The position numbers and the translations under genes are program-made. DNA of 14,638 nt from Methanobacterium sp. PtaB.Bin024 (GTDB lineage Archaea; Methanobacteriota; Methanobacteria; Methanobacteriales; Methanobacteriaceae): assembly GCA_002067065.1 (NCBI GenBank), contig MVPY01000074.1:1-14638 (forward strand), written 5' to 3'. The notes beneath the pieces were generated by a model. That model did not search any database and was not told where the DNA came from. It saw nothing but the letters and a program-made list of their open reading frames with translations. Of this stretch, positions 1-9,318 are shown piece by piece; positions within the stretch are counted from its first letter, which is position 1; each line of letters opens with the position of its first letter.

Positions 1-165
1 AATACCGTCCATGATCTCCTCATAAGGTATTCCATGGTTATGTTGAGTAACTACATGAACTTCAAACCCATGATCGGCTAGTGCTTTAACTTCATCAAAT
101 ATAAATGAACCATAATAATCTCCCAAAAATTTAGGGAACATTGTTGTTACAATACATATTTTCAA
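1..165 (-). CDS. Glycosyltransferase family 4-like protein, N-terminal fragment
   Basis: Only the first 55 codons lie in the window; the gene continues beyond the left edge. The translation begins MKICIVTTMFPKFLGDYYG and continues with FIFDEVKALADHGFEVHVVT. This is the usual first beta-strand, glycine-containing loop and first helix of GT-B fold, GT4-type enzymes (PF13439-like), which transfer sugar from nucleotide-sugar donors in the cytoplasm. The start is a TTG at 165-163, preceded about 8 nt upstream by AGGGGT; the first in-frame ATG (codon 9) would remove the first beta-strand. It follows the 227-1891 gene by 61 bp on the same strand and probably belongs to the same glycan operon. Acceptor and donor cannot be told from this fragment. 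Confidence 0.8.
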   Translation of the reverse strand, partial: MKICIVTTMFPKFLGDYYGSFIFDEVKALADHGFEVHVVTQHNHGIPYEEIMDGI

Positions 166-226
166 GGTTTTTACCCCTACAACACGACTTAATCACAATT
201 CTCATGATATTTAATAAATAAACAAG

Positions 227-1891
227 TCATTTTCTCTGGTAGATAGTTACATCCCCAAATCGCTTTATAGCTTTATAGTTGGTGAAATTTATTTCTCCCC
301 ATGTGAAGAAGTAATAATCGGGATTTATTTTATTTAATTCACGGTCATACGCCTTTTTATCTTCTTCAGTGAAATTTGCATCCTTAGCACCCAACAGAAT
401 TGTTGTATTATTTCGGAATGTGGGCATTTTCCCCACATCCATCTGGAGATGCCATGCAAACATGGCCCAATAATCCGCATATATTACTTTAGATTTGTAT
501 TCGGGATCATGATCCATTAACCAGTTACACGCACCAGTCACTTCTTCATTAAACAGCCTATTGCCCATGTTAGCTGTTTTTATGGATTCAAACTGAGCAA
601 ATGTAAACGTGATCATTGAAAGTACTAGAATTACTGAGAAAATGTATAACGTTAGATTTTTCTTTTTAAAGTTGAATTTGAATCTTTCTGTAGAAAAACT
701 TACTGCTAGTGTCAAGAAGTAAGCCAGTGGTGCCACCATGAAAATGAAGTAACGGTGGTCCTTGAGTACATAAACACTGTGGAATATGAAGAATGTTGCA
801 AACCATGATAAGAAAAGCAACCCCATACTCCAATCACAACCCCATTTAGAAGTGATTTTATAAACAAGATATATAATGGCAAAGAAAAGGATTTCACTAA
901 TAAAGTAATGTACTTTTCCAAATGTGATTAAAAAGACTGCGAATATCCCCAGTATCAGGGCTAGTGATAATCTAGTTTTAGGTCCATCCCCCATAATTTT
1001 ATTCCAACTAAAAGCCCGTATTATATCAAAATTTTTGTATAAATGGAATAATAAAGCTAATGAAGTGAAAAATATGATTAACAAAGCCGTGTTACCCAAG
1101 TAATAAGGAGAATATTTAACAAAATATAATGGATCCTGATTATATGCAAAATGTATTGTGGTGCCTGATCCCCCTGATGTTGTAAAGAAACTCATGAAGG
1201 GATAAAGAGGATTACCCAATTTTATGTAGAAAAAAACCAGAACAGGTACTAAGACTAGTACGCCCAACCCCATTCCCAATATAATATCTCTATGTTTTAT
1301 TATCCTTTTCCAATTCATTAAAATACATGCAAACATTGGAAACATGAGCAGAGCCATGTCATATTTGGTTAAGACAGCCATCATTGCCACTGGAAATGCC
1401 AAGTAAAAGAACTTAGAATTCCTTTTAACACCCAAATATGTTAAATAAAGTGCCCATATTCCAATGGAGACACCAGGAACATCATAGTAACCCACAGCAG
1501 CATATATAAGAATTAAAGGAGATGTTGCGTATAACAAACTTCCTAAAAAGCTGAGTAGTGGTGTGAAGCGTTCTTTTAAGAAAAAATAGAGTCCAACACA
1601 TCCCACTACGTATAAAAGTGCGTCAATGACCAATATAGGGGCGATGCTTAACCCATCAAACATGAAATATATGGATGTTAGAAAGGGGAGTACAGGTGGT
1701 CTTAGGAGATCTGAATATCCATATCCTTTACCTGCAAATAGTGCAGCATTGGCCAGTAAATCAAAAGTATCGTAAGACGGCCACAAATATAGGTGCATGA
1801 TAACACGCCAGTAAGCAATTAAACCTACTATTAAAACAAGAAGAATTAGAAATCCCCCTTGAGCGTGCTTATTATCAAATTTTTCTAACAT
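227..1891 (-). CDS. Polytopic GT-C glycosyltransferase (ArnT/PMT-like), tandem paralogue A
   Basis: This is a 554-residue membrane protein with roughly 11-12 hydrophobic segments between residues 13 and about 430, then a hydrophilic C-terminal domain of about 120 residues. The first outside loop carries D41 and D44 (SYDTFD) and a conserved stretch ending GYSDLLRPP. That is the position where ArnT/PMT-type (GT39/GT83, PF13231-like) enzymes keep the catalytic acid. Family members move a sugar from a polyprenyl-phosphate carrier to a lipid, protein or glycan on the outer face of the membrane. The ATG at 1891 follows GAGGATTCTAG, a good ribosome-binding site. It starts 22 bp after the 1914-3596 gene, which it resembles along its whole length, including GKG-GYSDL-RPP and a C-terminal DYY (525-527). 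The substrate is unknown. Family assignment is by motif and topology only. Confidence 0.8.
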   Translation of the reverse strand: MLEKFDNKHAQGGFLILLVLIVGLIAYWRVIMHLYLWPSYDTFDLLANAALFAGKGYGYSDLLRPPVLPFLTSIYFMFDGLSIAPILVIDALLYVVGCVGLYFFLKERFTPLLSFLGSLLYATSPLILIYAAVGYYDVPGVSIGIWALYLTYLGVKRNSKFFYLAFPVAMMAVLTKYDMALLMFPMFACILMNWKRIIKHRDIILGMGLGVLVLVPVLVFFYIKLGNPLYPFMSFFTTSGGSGTTIHFAYNQDPLYFVKYSPYYLGNTALLIIFFTSLALLFHLYKNFDIIRAFSWNKIMGDGPKTRLSLALILGIFAVFLITFGKVHYFISEILFFAIIYLVYKITSKWGCDWSMGLLFLSWFATFFIFHSVYVLKDHRYFIFMVAPLAYFLTLAVSFSTERFKFNFKKKNLTLYIFSVILVLSMITFTFAQFESIKTANMGNRLFNEEVTGACNWLMDHDPEYKSKVIYADYWAMFAWHLQMDVGKMPTFRNNTTILLGAKDANFTEEDKKAYDRELNKINPDYYFFTWGEINFTNYKAIKRFGDVTIYQRK

Positions 1892-1913
1892 CTAGAATCC
1901 TCGCAAAAGATAG

Positions 1914-3596
1914 TTATGATCTTCTTTTGTAGATGGTTATAAATCCAAACTGTTTTAAAATTTTATAGTCAGTTAGATTTAATCCTTGTTTATTTGATAA
2001 ATAATAATCTACATTATTCTTTTTTAGTTCATTGTTGTAAATAATAGATAATTCATTAGCATTATATTCTTTCGGTTGATAATATTGGGGCTTTCCATTA
2101 TCAAAAAATGGCATGGGAATCACTTTCATTTTTAGATACCAGCCGAAATAAGCAGAATAATCTGCATATATAATTTTATTCTCATAGTCTGGATCATATT
2201 CTCTAAGCCAGTTACTGGCTGATGAGGTGTATTCAACTTTTTCTCGGGATAAAACATTCTCTTTTAAGATATTTGGAACATAACTAGCTGTAAAAGTCAG
2301 TAGTAATAGAATAATTACTAATATTAATATTTTGGATATCTCTATATTCTTAATTTTATATTTTAATCTAGATGAGATGTTATTAAAACCCAGTACTAAA
2401 AAATAAGCCACAGGTGCTGCCATTGTTACAAAATATCTATCATCTTTAATGGTGTAAATACTGTGGAATATGAAAAATGTCATAAACCATAAAAGAAATA
2501 AAAAATTTAAATCCATGAATTGCATTTCTAGTTTTTTTAATAAATGGTAACTCATCACACAAATTAAAAAGAAGATGATTTCACTTACAGAGAACTGAAC
2601 TTTTGAAAAACTAAAAATAAAGATTAAAACTAAGATCAGTAAAATTGAAATTTCTATTTTTCCATTATTCATGCTCAATTTAGATATATTTCTTTTAAAT
2701 TCCTTTTTTAGGGAGTACTTTCCCCCAACAAAATAAAACATAACTCCTAAAAGAATTATCGAGATAATGGCAAATCCACCAGGACCAATGTATGAGAAGA
2801 AGTGTTTAATATAAAAAAACATATCTGGTTGGTAAAAAAAACTGCCAGTGAGACCTTTGACCCCAGTTGTAGTGAAAAAACTTTTAAATGAATATAAAGC
2901 ATTACCATACACATAATTAAAAAACAATAAAACTGGTAAAACTGGTAAAAAAGAAATTAATATGCCTAAAATGATATCCTTAAGGTTGGCAAAACATTTT
3001 TTGTTGGTTAACATGTAAAACAAAACAGGAAAGATAATAAGAGCAGCTACGTATCTAGTTAAAAAGGCCAACACAACAAAAAGAAAAGATACGTAGAAAA
3101 ACTTTGAATTTTTTTTAACTGCTAAAACTGTGAAGTACAATGCCCAAATTGATAATGAAACGCTAGGAATGTCTGTAAGGCCAGCTCCTGAAAAAATTAG
3201 AGTAATGGGAAAGGTGGCAAATAACAATGCTCCTAAAAAGCTTATAGATTCACTGAAACGTAGCTTTAAAAAGAGATAAAATCCAATAACACCGAACACT
3301 GCAAAAACACCATCTAAGGCAAATATGGTTACTTCAGTTACTTCGCCAAATCGGAAGAATATGGAGGTTAAAAAAGGCAATAATGGTGGTCTGTTCAGAT
3401 CGGAATAACCTGAACCTTTCCCAGCAAATAAAAGTGCATTGGACAAGAAATCATAGGTATCCCACATAGGTCCAATTTCTAACTGAACTTTAACCCGATA
3501 ATATACAATAACACTGACGATTGCTACTAACAAAATGAGTAAAATGGCTGAATTAACTTTTTTTGGGAGTTGGTTTAATTTTTCTGGTAAATTCAA
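1914..3596 (-). CDS. Polytopic GT-C glycosyltransferase (ArnT/PMT-like), tandem paralogue B
   Basis: This 560-residue membrane protein is the closest relative of the next gene downstream. Both share the first-loop pattern W/Y-DT-D (D46 and D49 here), LFAGKG-GYSDL-RPP-LPFLTSI-F, a mid-protein SFFTT-G loop, and a soluble tail with NKIIYADYSAYFGWYLKM and DYY at 530-532. Many hydrophobic segments fill residues 17-435. The start is TTG at 3596-3594, set by an excellent ribosome-binding site: AGGTGATC at 3606-3599, matching the archaeal anti-Shine-Dalgarno end. It begins 15 bp after the 3612-5222 gene stops, so the two should be co-transcribed. It is more AT- and lysine-rich than paralogue A, which suggests a different age or origin. 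It probably transfers a sugar from a lipid carrier outside the membrane; donor and acceptor are unknown. Confidence 0.8.
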   Translation of the reverse strand: MNLPEKLNQLPKKVNSAILLILLVAIVSVIVYYRVKVQLEIGPMWDTYDFLSNALLFAGKGSGYSDLNRPPLLPFLTSIFFRFGEVTEVTIFALDGVFAVFGVIGFYLFLKLRFSESISFLGALLFATFPITLIFSGAGLTDIPSVSLSIWALYFTVLAVKKNSKFFYVSFLFVVLAFLTRYVAALIIFPVLFYMLTNKKCFANLKDIILGILISFLPVLPVLLFFNYVYGNALYSFKSFFTTTGVKGLTGSFFYQPDMFFYIKHFFSYIGPGGFAIISIILLGVMFYFVGGKYSLKKEFKRNISKLSMNNGKIEISILLILVLIFIFSFSKVQFSVSEIIFFLICVMSYHLLKKLEMQFMDLNFLFLLWFMTFFIFHSIYTIKDDRYFVTMAAPVAYFLVLGFNNISSRLKYKIKNIEISKILILVIILLLLTFTASYVPNILKENVLSREKVEYTSSASNWLREYDPDYENKIIYADYSAYFGWYLKMKVIPMPFFDNGKPQYYQPKEYNANELSIIYNNELKKNNVDYYLSNKQGLNLTDYKILKQFGFITIYKRRS

Positions 3597-3611
3597 AAGA
3601 TCACCTATGTT

Positions 3612-5222
3612 TTAGCCATTTTTTACTCTTTTGAAAACATTCAAAAATCTTAATCTATCTCCAGTTATATCTTTATAGTGTGATAAATGAACATCATCAG
3701 GATTATTCCAGACAAAATAGTAATCAATATTATTTTTTTCTAATTCATTTTGTAGATCCATGCTGTTACTTTGATTAATCTTTCCATAATACTTACTATT
3801 GAGGTAATATGACAAATACAATGAAGCATGCCACTTATCATCAGATGCAATTCTTCCACTAACATTATAGTTATCCAATGAATCTGTCAAACTAAATAAA
3901 GTTCTGCCTGCATCATATGGACTGTTAGAACTACTTGTATCATTAAGTAAGGAACTTACTGGGAGAAGCATGAATGAAAGGACGAAAACTATTAAAATGA
4001 TTAGTTTAAATCTTGAAAGAAAGTTTTTATCCCAATTATTCAATAAATCAGTTTTAAATAAAACATTTATCAAATAACCGCCCATTAACATTAAAATTAT
4101 ATAAACCACCCATAAATATCGATCTTCCACAAGAATCAGACAGTATCCAACAGAATATAAAAATATAGTTGCCAAGGAAAATCCTAAAATTTGATTTGAT
4201 TTCCCAAGGGGCTTTTTGATTAACATTATTAAGGAAGCAACTATTATCAGGATGGATAAAATAGAAAACACTTCAAAATAATAGATTATTTTCAGAATAT
4301 TTTCTGATATTATCCCTAATTGATGATTAAATGTATTAACAGACTCAAATGGACTCCAAGAGCTAATTTTTATATAGGATGGATCTTCCCACGCACTCAC
4401 GGCATTTTCATTAGGGGGTTGAATAATGCCTTGATAAAGCATAGGATGATCAAAAGCCCCCGGTCCTACTAAAGCTTCATTATATTCTCCTGCTGTTCCT
4501 ACAGTTACATGACCATATTTTTGACTAATTAATCCCACCCACACTCCACTAATAACCAAAAATATGGAGATTCCCAAAACAAAAGTTTTAACTACATTTT
4601 TCCTTTTTCCTACCTTAACTCCCTTAAAATAGTAATAAATGTTGAATAAAGTGAAATGTATGAGAAAAAAGGGGAAAACATAACTTTTTGCTAAATAGGC
4701 TAAAACACCAATTAAGGCACATGAAACACCGTTTAAAGGATTGTTTGGATATTCAGGATCAAAAATGATGCTGAAATAATAAACAAGTAGACAAGTAACC
4801 AGCAAATCAGGAGTTATGAACAGATTTAATGCAAAATACAGAACAATTGGAATCATTGATACGATTATAATAGTTCTAATCCTTTCTTCCATTTCGAATT
4901 TATATGATAATCTTCTTATTCCTACTATGGTGAATATTCCAATTATTAAAGATAATATTCGTGCCGAATATAATGAATAGAAAGGATTTGTGCCAAAAAA
5001 AAGGAATGGTACTAATAACCAGGAAAATAAAGGCCCCCAATAACCATTAATTGCATCTGCATAATTACCATTTATATAATAATTAGCAATACTGATGTAA
5101 GATATAGCATCAGCATTTATAATATATTGATAATAATTCAAGAAAAACAATCCCAATAATAAATATATGCTTAAAATAAAAATTAAAATACGATTATTAT
5201 TGAAAAAGGATTTGTAATCCAT
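3612..5222 (-). CDS. Polytopic GT-C glycosyltransferase family protein, diverged member
   Basis: This is a 536-residue protein with a hydrophobic N-terminal helix (about residues 11-30), a first outside loop NADAISYISIANYYINGNY with D38 as the likely catalytic acid, about ten further hydrophobic segments and a soluble tail from about residue 423. The pattern fits PMT/ArnT-type (PF13231/PF02366-like) membrane glycosyltransferases. The membrane part differs from the two downstream paralogues, lacking their GKG-GYSDL-RPP loop. The tail does end like theirs: NELEKNNIDYYFVW (DYY at 500-502), then HYKDI and VFKR. The ATG at 5222 is preceded by GAGGTAATC. It is the first gene of the apparent operon, 70 bp from the upstream NTPase gene, and is strongly AT-rich. 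The substrate is unknown. Confidence 0.72.
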   Translation of the reverse strand: MDYKSFFNNNRILIFILSIYLLLGLFFLNYYQYIINADAISYISIANYYINGNYADAINGYWGPLFSWLLVPFLFFGTNPFYSLYSARILSLIIGIFTIVGIRRLSYKFEMEERIRTIIIVSMIPIVLYFALNLFITPDLLVTCLLVYYFSIIFDPEYPNNPLNGVSCALIGVLAYLAKSYVFPFFLIHFTLFNIYYYFKGVKVGKRKNVVKTFVLGISIFLVISGVWVGLISQKYGHVTVGTAGEYNEALVGPGAFDHPMLYQGIIQPPNENAVSAWEDPSYIKISSWSPFESVNTFNHQLGIISENILKIIYYFEVFSILSILIIVASLIMLIKKPLGKSNQILGFSLATIFLYSVGYCLILVEDRYLWVVYIILMLMGGYLINVLFKTDLLNNWDKNFLSRFKLIILIVFVLSFMLLPVSSLLNDTSSSNSPYDAGRTLFSLTDSLDNYNVSGRIASDDKWHASLYLSYYLNSKYYGKINQSNSMDLQNELEKNNIDYYFVWNNPDDVHLSHYKDITGDRLRFLNVFKRVKNG

Positions 5223-5264
5223 TTGATTACCTCATTAAATAATTAAAAGAATAACATAACAAAT

Positions 5265-5284
5265 AAAATTAAGGTTTTAATTTT
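5265..5284. terminator. AT-only hairpin between DUF84 NTPase and glycosyltransferase operon
   Basis: AAAATTAA and TTAATTTT form a perfect 8-bp inverted repeat around a 4-nt loop (GGTT on the plus strand). It lies 8 bp past the stop of the minus-strand NTPase gene and is followed on that strand by T-rich sequence. It could mark transcript end or processing before the glycosyltransferase operon. An A/T stem is weak, and such repeats occur by chance in AT-rich spacers. Confidence 0.3.
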
Positions 5285-5292
5285 ATCTGATT

Positions 5293-5817
5293 TTAAAAGT
5301 AAACCCCCTCATTCATCCTGGGTATCATAGCCATCAAAACACATTGTTCTGTGTTGCCTGTGCGGTCAAGGAGACCCTTACTGAGGTGGCTTACTGCCCC
5401 TGTCTTCTGTCCAAGTTTATCAACACCAGTGACTTCATCCATAACATCTCCTACTTCCATTCCTTCTAAAACCTTCTCTATCACCAGTGGAGGGTATTCG
5501 AATCCTGCGCTAACTCCCAGGGTGGTTTTTTCACCATCATATATGGCACACCACTGCAGGTCCAAGTATCCGGTTATGCTGTGGGGCACCTCCAGTAGTC
5601 CAGACTCAATACCAACTGAAAGGTCAAATTCTTCCGAAAATGCGTTTTTAGCCCGGTTGATAGCACCTTGAATGGTCATATCCAACCCGATGGGCTGATC
5701 CGGCACTCCCGAATCTGTATGTTTTGCCTTTACATCCATTTGAGGATATATATTCTTTAGAACGTTTCGAGTTGCCTTCAGCTTTACCGGGTTTTTTGAT
5801 GCAACCACAACTTTAAT
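5293..5817 (-). CDS. Inosine/xanthosine triphosphatase (DUF84/YjjX family)
   Basis: The product matches DUF84/YjjX NTPases, house-cleaning enzymes that hydrolyse ITP, XTP and similar damaged nucleotides to keep them out of RNA and DNA. Visible family features are the N-terminal strand and loop KVVVASKNPVK, SGVPDQPIG, GIESGL and the central GVSAGFEYP. Family members normally begin M-K-V-V-V-(A/G)-S-x-N-P-V-K. Here that start position is an ATT codon at 5817-5815 (174 residues), with GGGGGT a few bases upstream. The only standard start in frame is GTG at 5808, which would give 171 residues but cut into the first strand. An ATG at 5831-5829 would join the frame if the G5 run were one base shorter. 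I chose the ATT because it preserves the conserved N-terminus; the exact start is uncertain. Function confidence is high from the motifs. Confidence 0.88.
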   Translation of the reverse strand: MKVVVASKNPVKLKATRNVLKNIYPQMDVKAKHTDSGVPDQPIGLDMTIQGAINRAKNAFSEEFDLSVGIESGLLEVPHSITGYLDLQWCAIYDGEKTTLGVSAGFEYPPLVIEKVLEGMEVGDVMDEVTGVDKLGQKTGAVSHLSKGLLDRTGNTEQCVLMAMIPRMNEGVYF

Positions 5818-5828
5818 CCAAAACCCCC

Positions 5829-5842
5829 ATTATGATCATAAT
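5829..5842. promoter_or_regulatory. Perfect 14-bp palindrome at the DUF84 gene start
   Basis: ATTATGATCATAAT reads identically on both strands and lies directly upstream of the NTPase start region, between its TATA box and the coding sequence. A similar but imperfect element, TTATTATGATTAATAA, occurs at 5863-5878. Operator function is possible but unproven. AT-rich spacers also yield palindromes by chance. Confidence 0.35.
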
Positions 5843-5888
5843 AACTCATATGATTAAATAATTTATTATGATTAATAAACTTATATCA

Positions 5889-5900
5889 TTTTATATATTC
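5889..5900 (-). promoter_or_regulatory. TATA box for the DUF84 NTPase gene
   Basis: The minus strand reads GAATATATAAAA, a good archaeal TATA box. Start of transcription about 25 bp downstream would fall near 5865, leaving a leader of roughly 50 nt that carries the palindromic elements. The box lies 11 bp past the coaD stop, so the NTPase can be transcribed on its own. Confidence 0.5.
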
Positions 5901-5910
5901 GTATTAAATT

Positions 5911-6366
5911 TCAAATTACTTTTCCATGTGAATCTATTTCTCCCCTGCGTATCCTGGTGGAAGATATGGGTTTACCATCCTGGGCCAGTACCATGCTAAT
6001 TGTGATTATATCTAAGGGTTTCATTCCCTTCTCCTGACGTATCTGGTTTATTTTTTTGGCGGTTGCTTCGGTTTCTGAGCTAACCACAATGGCATCTATG
6101 GAGTTATCATCCACTGTGGGGCCGTAGTGCTCTTCTAAACGGGCTATGATGTAGTTGGATCGGTTTTTAAGAAGAGAATTCAAATTGGACATTCTCACAT
6201 CACAGGGCTCGATTTCCCCCTTCAAACCACCGAATTCATCAGAAGTAACTCCAATTAGTATTTCATCACCTATTTGAAATGCTGTTTCTATTAAAAGACG
6301 ATGCCCTTCGTGGAACTTATCAAAGGTGCCCCCTACTGCAACTTTCCGGTATTTTCTTGTTGACAT
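5911..6366 (-). CDS. coaD: Phosphopantetheine adenylyltransferase, archaeal type
   Basis: This cytoplasmic nucleotidyltransferase joins ATP and 4'-phosphopantetheine to give dephospho-CoA, the penultimate step of coenzyme A synthesis. From the ATG at 6366 it is 151 residues, the normal length for the archaeal branch. It shows the adenylyltransferase signature VGGTFDKFHEGHRLL (H19 and H22 of the HxGH motif), ILIGVTSDEFGG and the second nucleotide-binding motif ISSTRIRRGEID at 134-145. An in-frame TTG at 6381 would add five residues (MGLKT), but nothing resembling a ribosome-binding site precedes it, whereas GGGAT lies about 13 nt before the ATG. It is divergent from the radical-SAM gene and shares a roughly 170-bp regulatory spacer with it. 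Assignment is firm; the start is moderately sure. Confidence 0.93.
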   Translation of the reverse strand: MSTRKYRKVAVGGTFDKFHEGHRLLIETAFQIGDEILIGVTSDEFGGLKGEIEPCDVRMSNLNSLLKNRSNYIIARLEEHYGPTVDDNSIDAIVVSSETEATAKKINQIRQEKGMKPLDIITISMVLAQDGKPISSTRIRRGEIDSHGKVI

Positions 6367-6429
6367 TGTTTTTAATCCCAATTATAATACTCTTTTGTCA
6401 TTTAATTTTTAAGTAAAGTAAAGATAATC

Positions 6430-6457
6430 TGTATAATTTTCAGGTGTATAATTTTCA
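6430..6457. repeat. Two perfect 13-bp direct repeats in a divergent promoter region
   Basis: TGTATAATTTTCA occurs at 6430-6442 and again at 6445-6457, a spacing of 15 bp start to start. The pair lies between coaD (minus) and the radical-SAM gene (plus), upstream of both starts. Each copy contains a TATA-like core, so this may be a duplicated promoter element for coaD or a pair of regulator sites. Confidence 0.6.
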
Positions 6458-6461
6458 AAAT

Positions 6462-6472
6462 ATTATATAATC
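6462..6472 (+). promoter_or_regulatory. TATA box for radical-SAM gene, possibly bidirectional
   Basis: ATTATATAATC contains the self-complementary core TTATATAA. A transcript starting about 25-30 bp downstream would begin near 6495 and have a leader of some 45 nt before the ATG at 6539. The symmetrical core could also serve coaD in the other direction. Confidence 0.4.
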
Positions 6473-6538
6473 TATTTGTAGATCAGATTAGATATTATAG
6501 GTATCTTGATTATATTCTGTGGAGGAGATAATAATGTT

Positions 6539-8101
<1,563 letters not shown>

Positions 8102-8168
8102 TCATATCACCTTATTTATTAGATGATAATAAACTATAGATTATATTCTCAACAATTAGATTCCATCC

Positions 8169-8182
8169 AAAAATATAATAAA
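8169..8182 (+). promoter_or_regulatory. Candidate TATA box for class I aminotransferase
   Basis: AAAAATATAATAAA lies about 30 bp before the ATG at 8206. Transcription from it would start close to the coding sequence, giving a very short leader. The only ribosome-binding-like sequence there is a weak GGTAAT. Confidence 0.35.
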
Positions 8183-8205
8183 CCTACAAAATTACGGTAA
8201 TTATC

Positions 8206-9318
8206 ATGAAACCTGCTAAAAGAGTAGAGTCCCTTGATCTATCTGGAATTCGGAAAATGTTCGATATGGTGGGAGAAGATTCCATCAACCTGGCATTGGG
8301 TGAACCAGACTTTGACACCCCACCTCATATCCGTGAAGCAGTTAAAGAAGCCTTAGAGGAGGGATTCACCCATTACACTAGTAACACCGGGATCATTGAA
8401 TTGAGGGAAGCCATCTCCCATAAGCTGCAGACTGAAAACCACATCCCAACCAACCCCGAATCAGTTATAGTTACAGTGGGAGCCACCGGGGCACTATACT
8501 CCAGCGCCAATGCACTTATAGAAGAAGGAGATGAAGTTATCATTCCTGATCCTGGTTTTGTAGCCTACGATGCCTGTGTAAAGATCTCCGGAGGTAAATC
8601 TATCCATGCACACCTCAAAGATGAGAATGACTTCAGGATGATACCCGAAGAAATACTGGAACAGGTCACTCCCAATACCAAGGCCATTATAATGAATTCA
8701 CCAGGTAACCCTACAGGAGGTGTGCTTAAAAAGGAAGATGTTAAGGGTTTGGCTGATATAGCTGATGATCATAACTTAATTCTTATTTCTGATGAGATCT
8801 ATGAAAAGATCATCTATGGCCAGAAACATTACAGTCCCGCAAGATACTCAGACAATGTTATAACCATTAATGGATTCTCCAAGACCTATGCCATGACTGG
8901 TTTCCGCATAGGATACCTGGCAGCACCCCCAAAAATAACCGAAGAACTCCTGAAAGTACACCAGTATACTGTTACCTGTGCCACATCCCTATCCCAAAAA
9001 GCTGCCCTGGCCGCCCTTCAGGGACCCCAGAACAGTGTAGAGGAAATGGTGGAAGAGTTTAAAAGAAGAAAAGACCTGGTGGTAGCAAGACTGCGAGGTA
9101 TGGGAATTGATTGCAGGGAACCACAGGGAGCATTTTACGTCTTCCCCTCCATAGATAACCCGGAAAGGTTGGTGGAGGAAGCCCTGAAAAAGGATGTGGT
9201 GCTGGTTCCTGGAACTTCTTTCGGTAAATATGGTGAAGGCCACTTCCGCATATCATATGCCACCTCATATGAGGATCTAAGTGAAGCTATGGATCGTTTG
9301 GAATCTCTGGATTTCTGA
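8206..9318 (+). CDS. Class I/II aminotransferase, aspartate-aminotransferase-like (I-gamma)
   Basis: This is a 370-residue soluble fold-type I PLP enzyme. Visible key residues are N168 in NSPGNPTGG, D196 and Y199 in ISDEIYE for the cofactor pyridine nitrogen and O3', K226 in NGFSKTYAMTGFRIGY as the Schiff-base lysine, R234 contacting the PLP phosphate, and R348 in GHFRISYA for the substrate alpha-carboxylate. The N-terminus NLALGEPDFDTPPHI is typical of archaeal aspartate or aromatic aminotransferases that swap amino groups between an amino acid and 2-oxoglutarate. Length is normal and nothing essential is missing. The start at 8206 agrees with family N-termini, but its ribosome-binding site is weak. 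Methanogen members are commonly annotated aspC; aromatic or other side-chain preference cannot be excluded from sequence. It stands alone, with an upstream gap of 104 bp and a T-run downstream. Confidence 0.9.
   Translation: MKPAKRVESLDLSGIRKMFDMVGEDSINLALGEPDFDTPPHIREAVKEALEEGFTHYTSNTGIIELREAISHKLQTENHIPTNPESVIVTVGATGALYSSANALIEEGDEVIIPDPGFVAYDACVKISGGKSIHAHLKDENDFRMIPEEILEQVTPNTKAIIMNSPGNPTGGVLKKEDVKGLADIADDHNLILISDEIYEKIIYGQKHYSPARYSDNVITINGFSKTYAMTGFRIGYLAAPPKITEELLKVHQYTVTCATSLSQKAALAALQGPQNSVEEMVEEFKRRKDLVVARLRGMGIDCREPQGAFYVFPSIDNPERLVEEALKKDVVLVPGTSFGKYGEGHFRISYATSYEDLSEAMDRLESLDF

Noticed and set aside
5351..5671. 106-codon plus-strand open frame opposite the DUF84 gene.
   Set aside because: The product is low-complexity Ser/Pro/Arg-rich, lies wholly antisense to a gene with clear family motifs, and has no ribosome-binding site.
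6506..6538. Eleven-codon N-terminal extension of the radical-SAM protein from TTG 6506.
   Set aside because: The ribosome-binding site GGAGGAG would be inside the coding sequence, and the extension is not family-like; ATG 6539 fits better.
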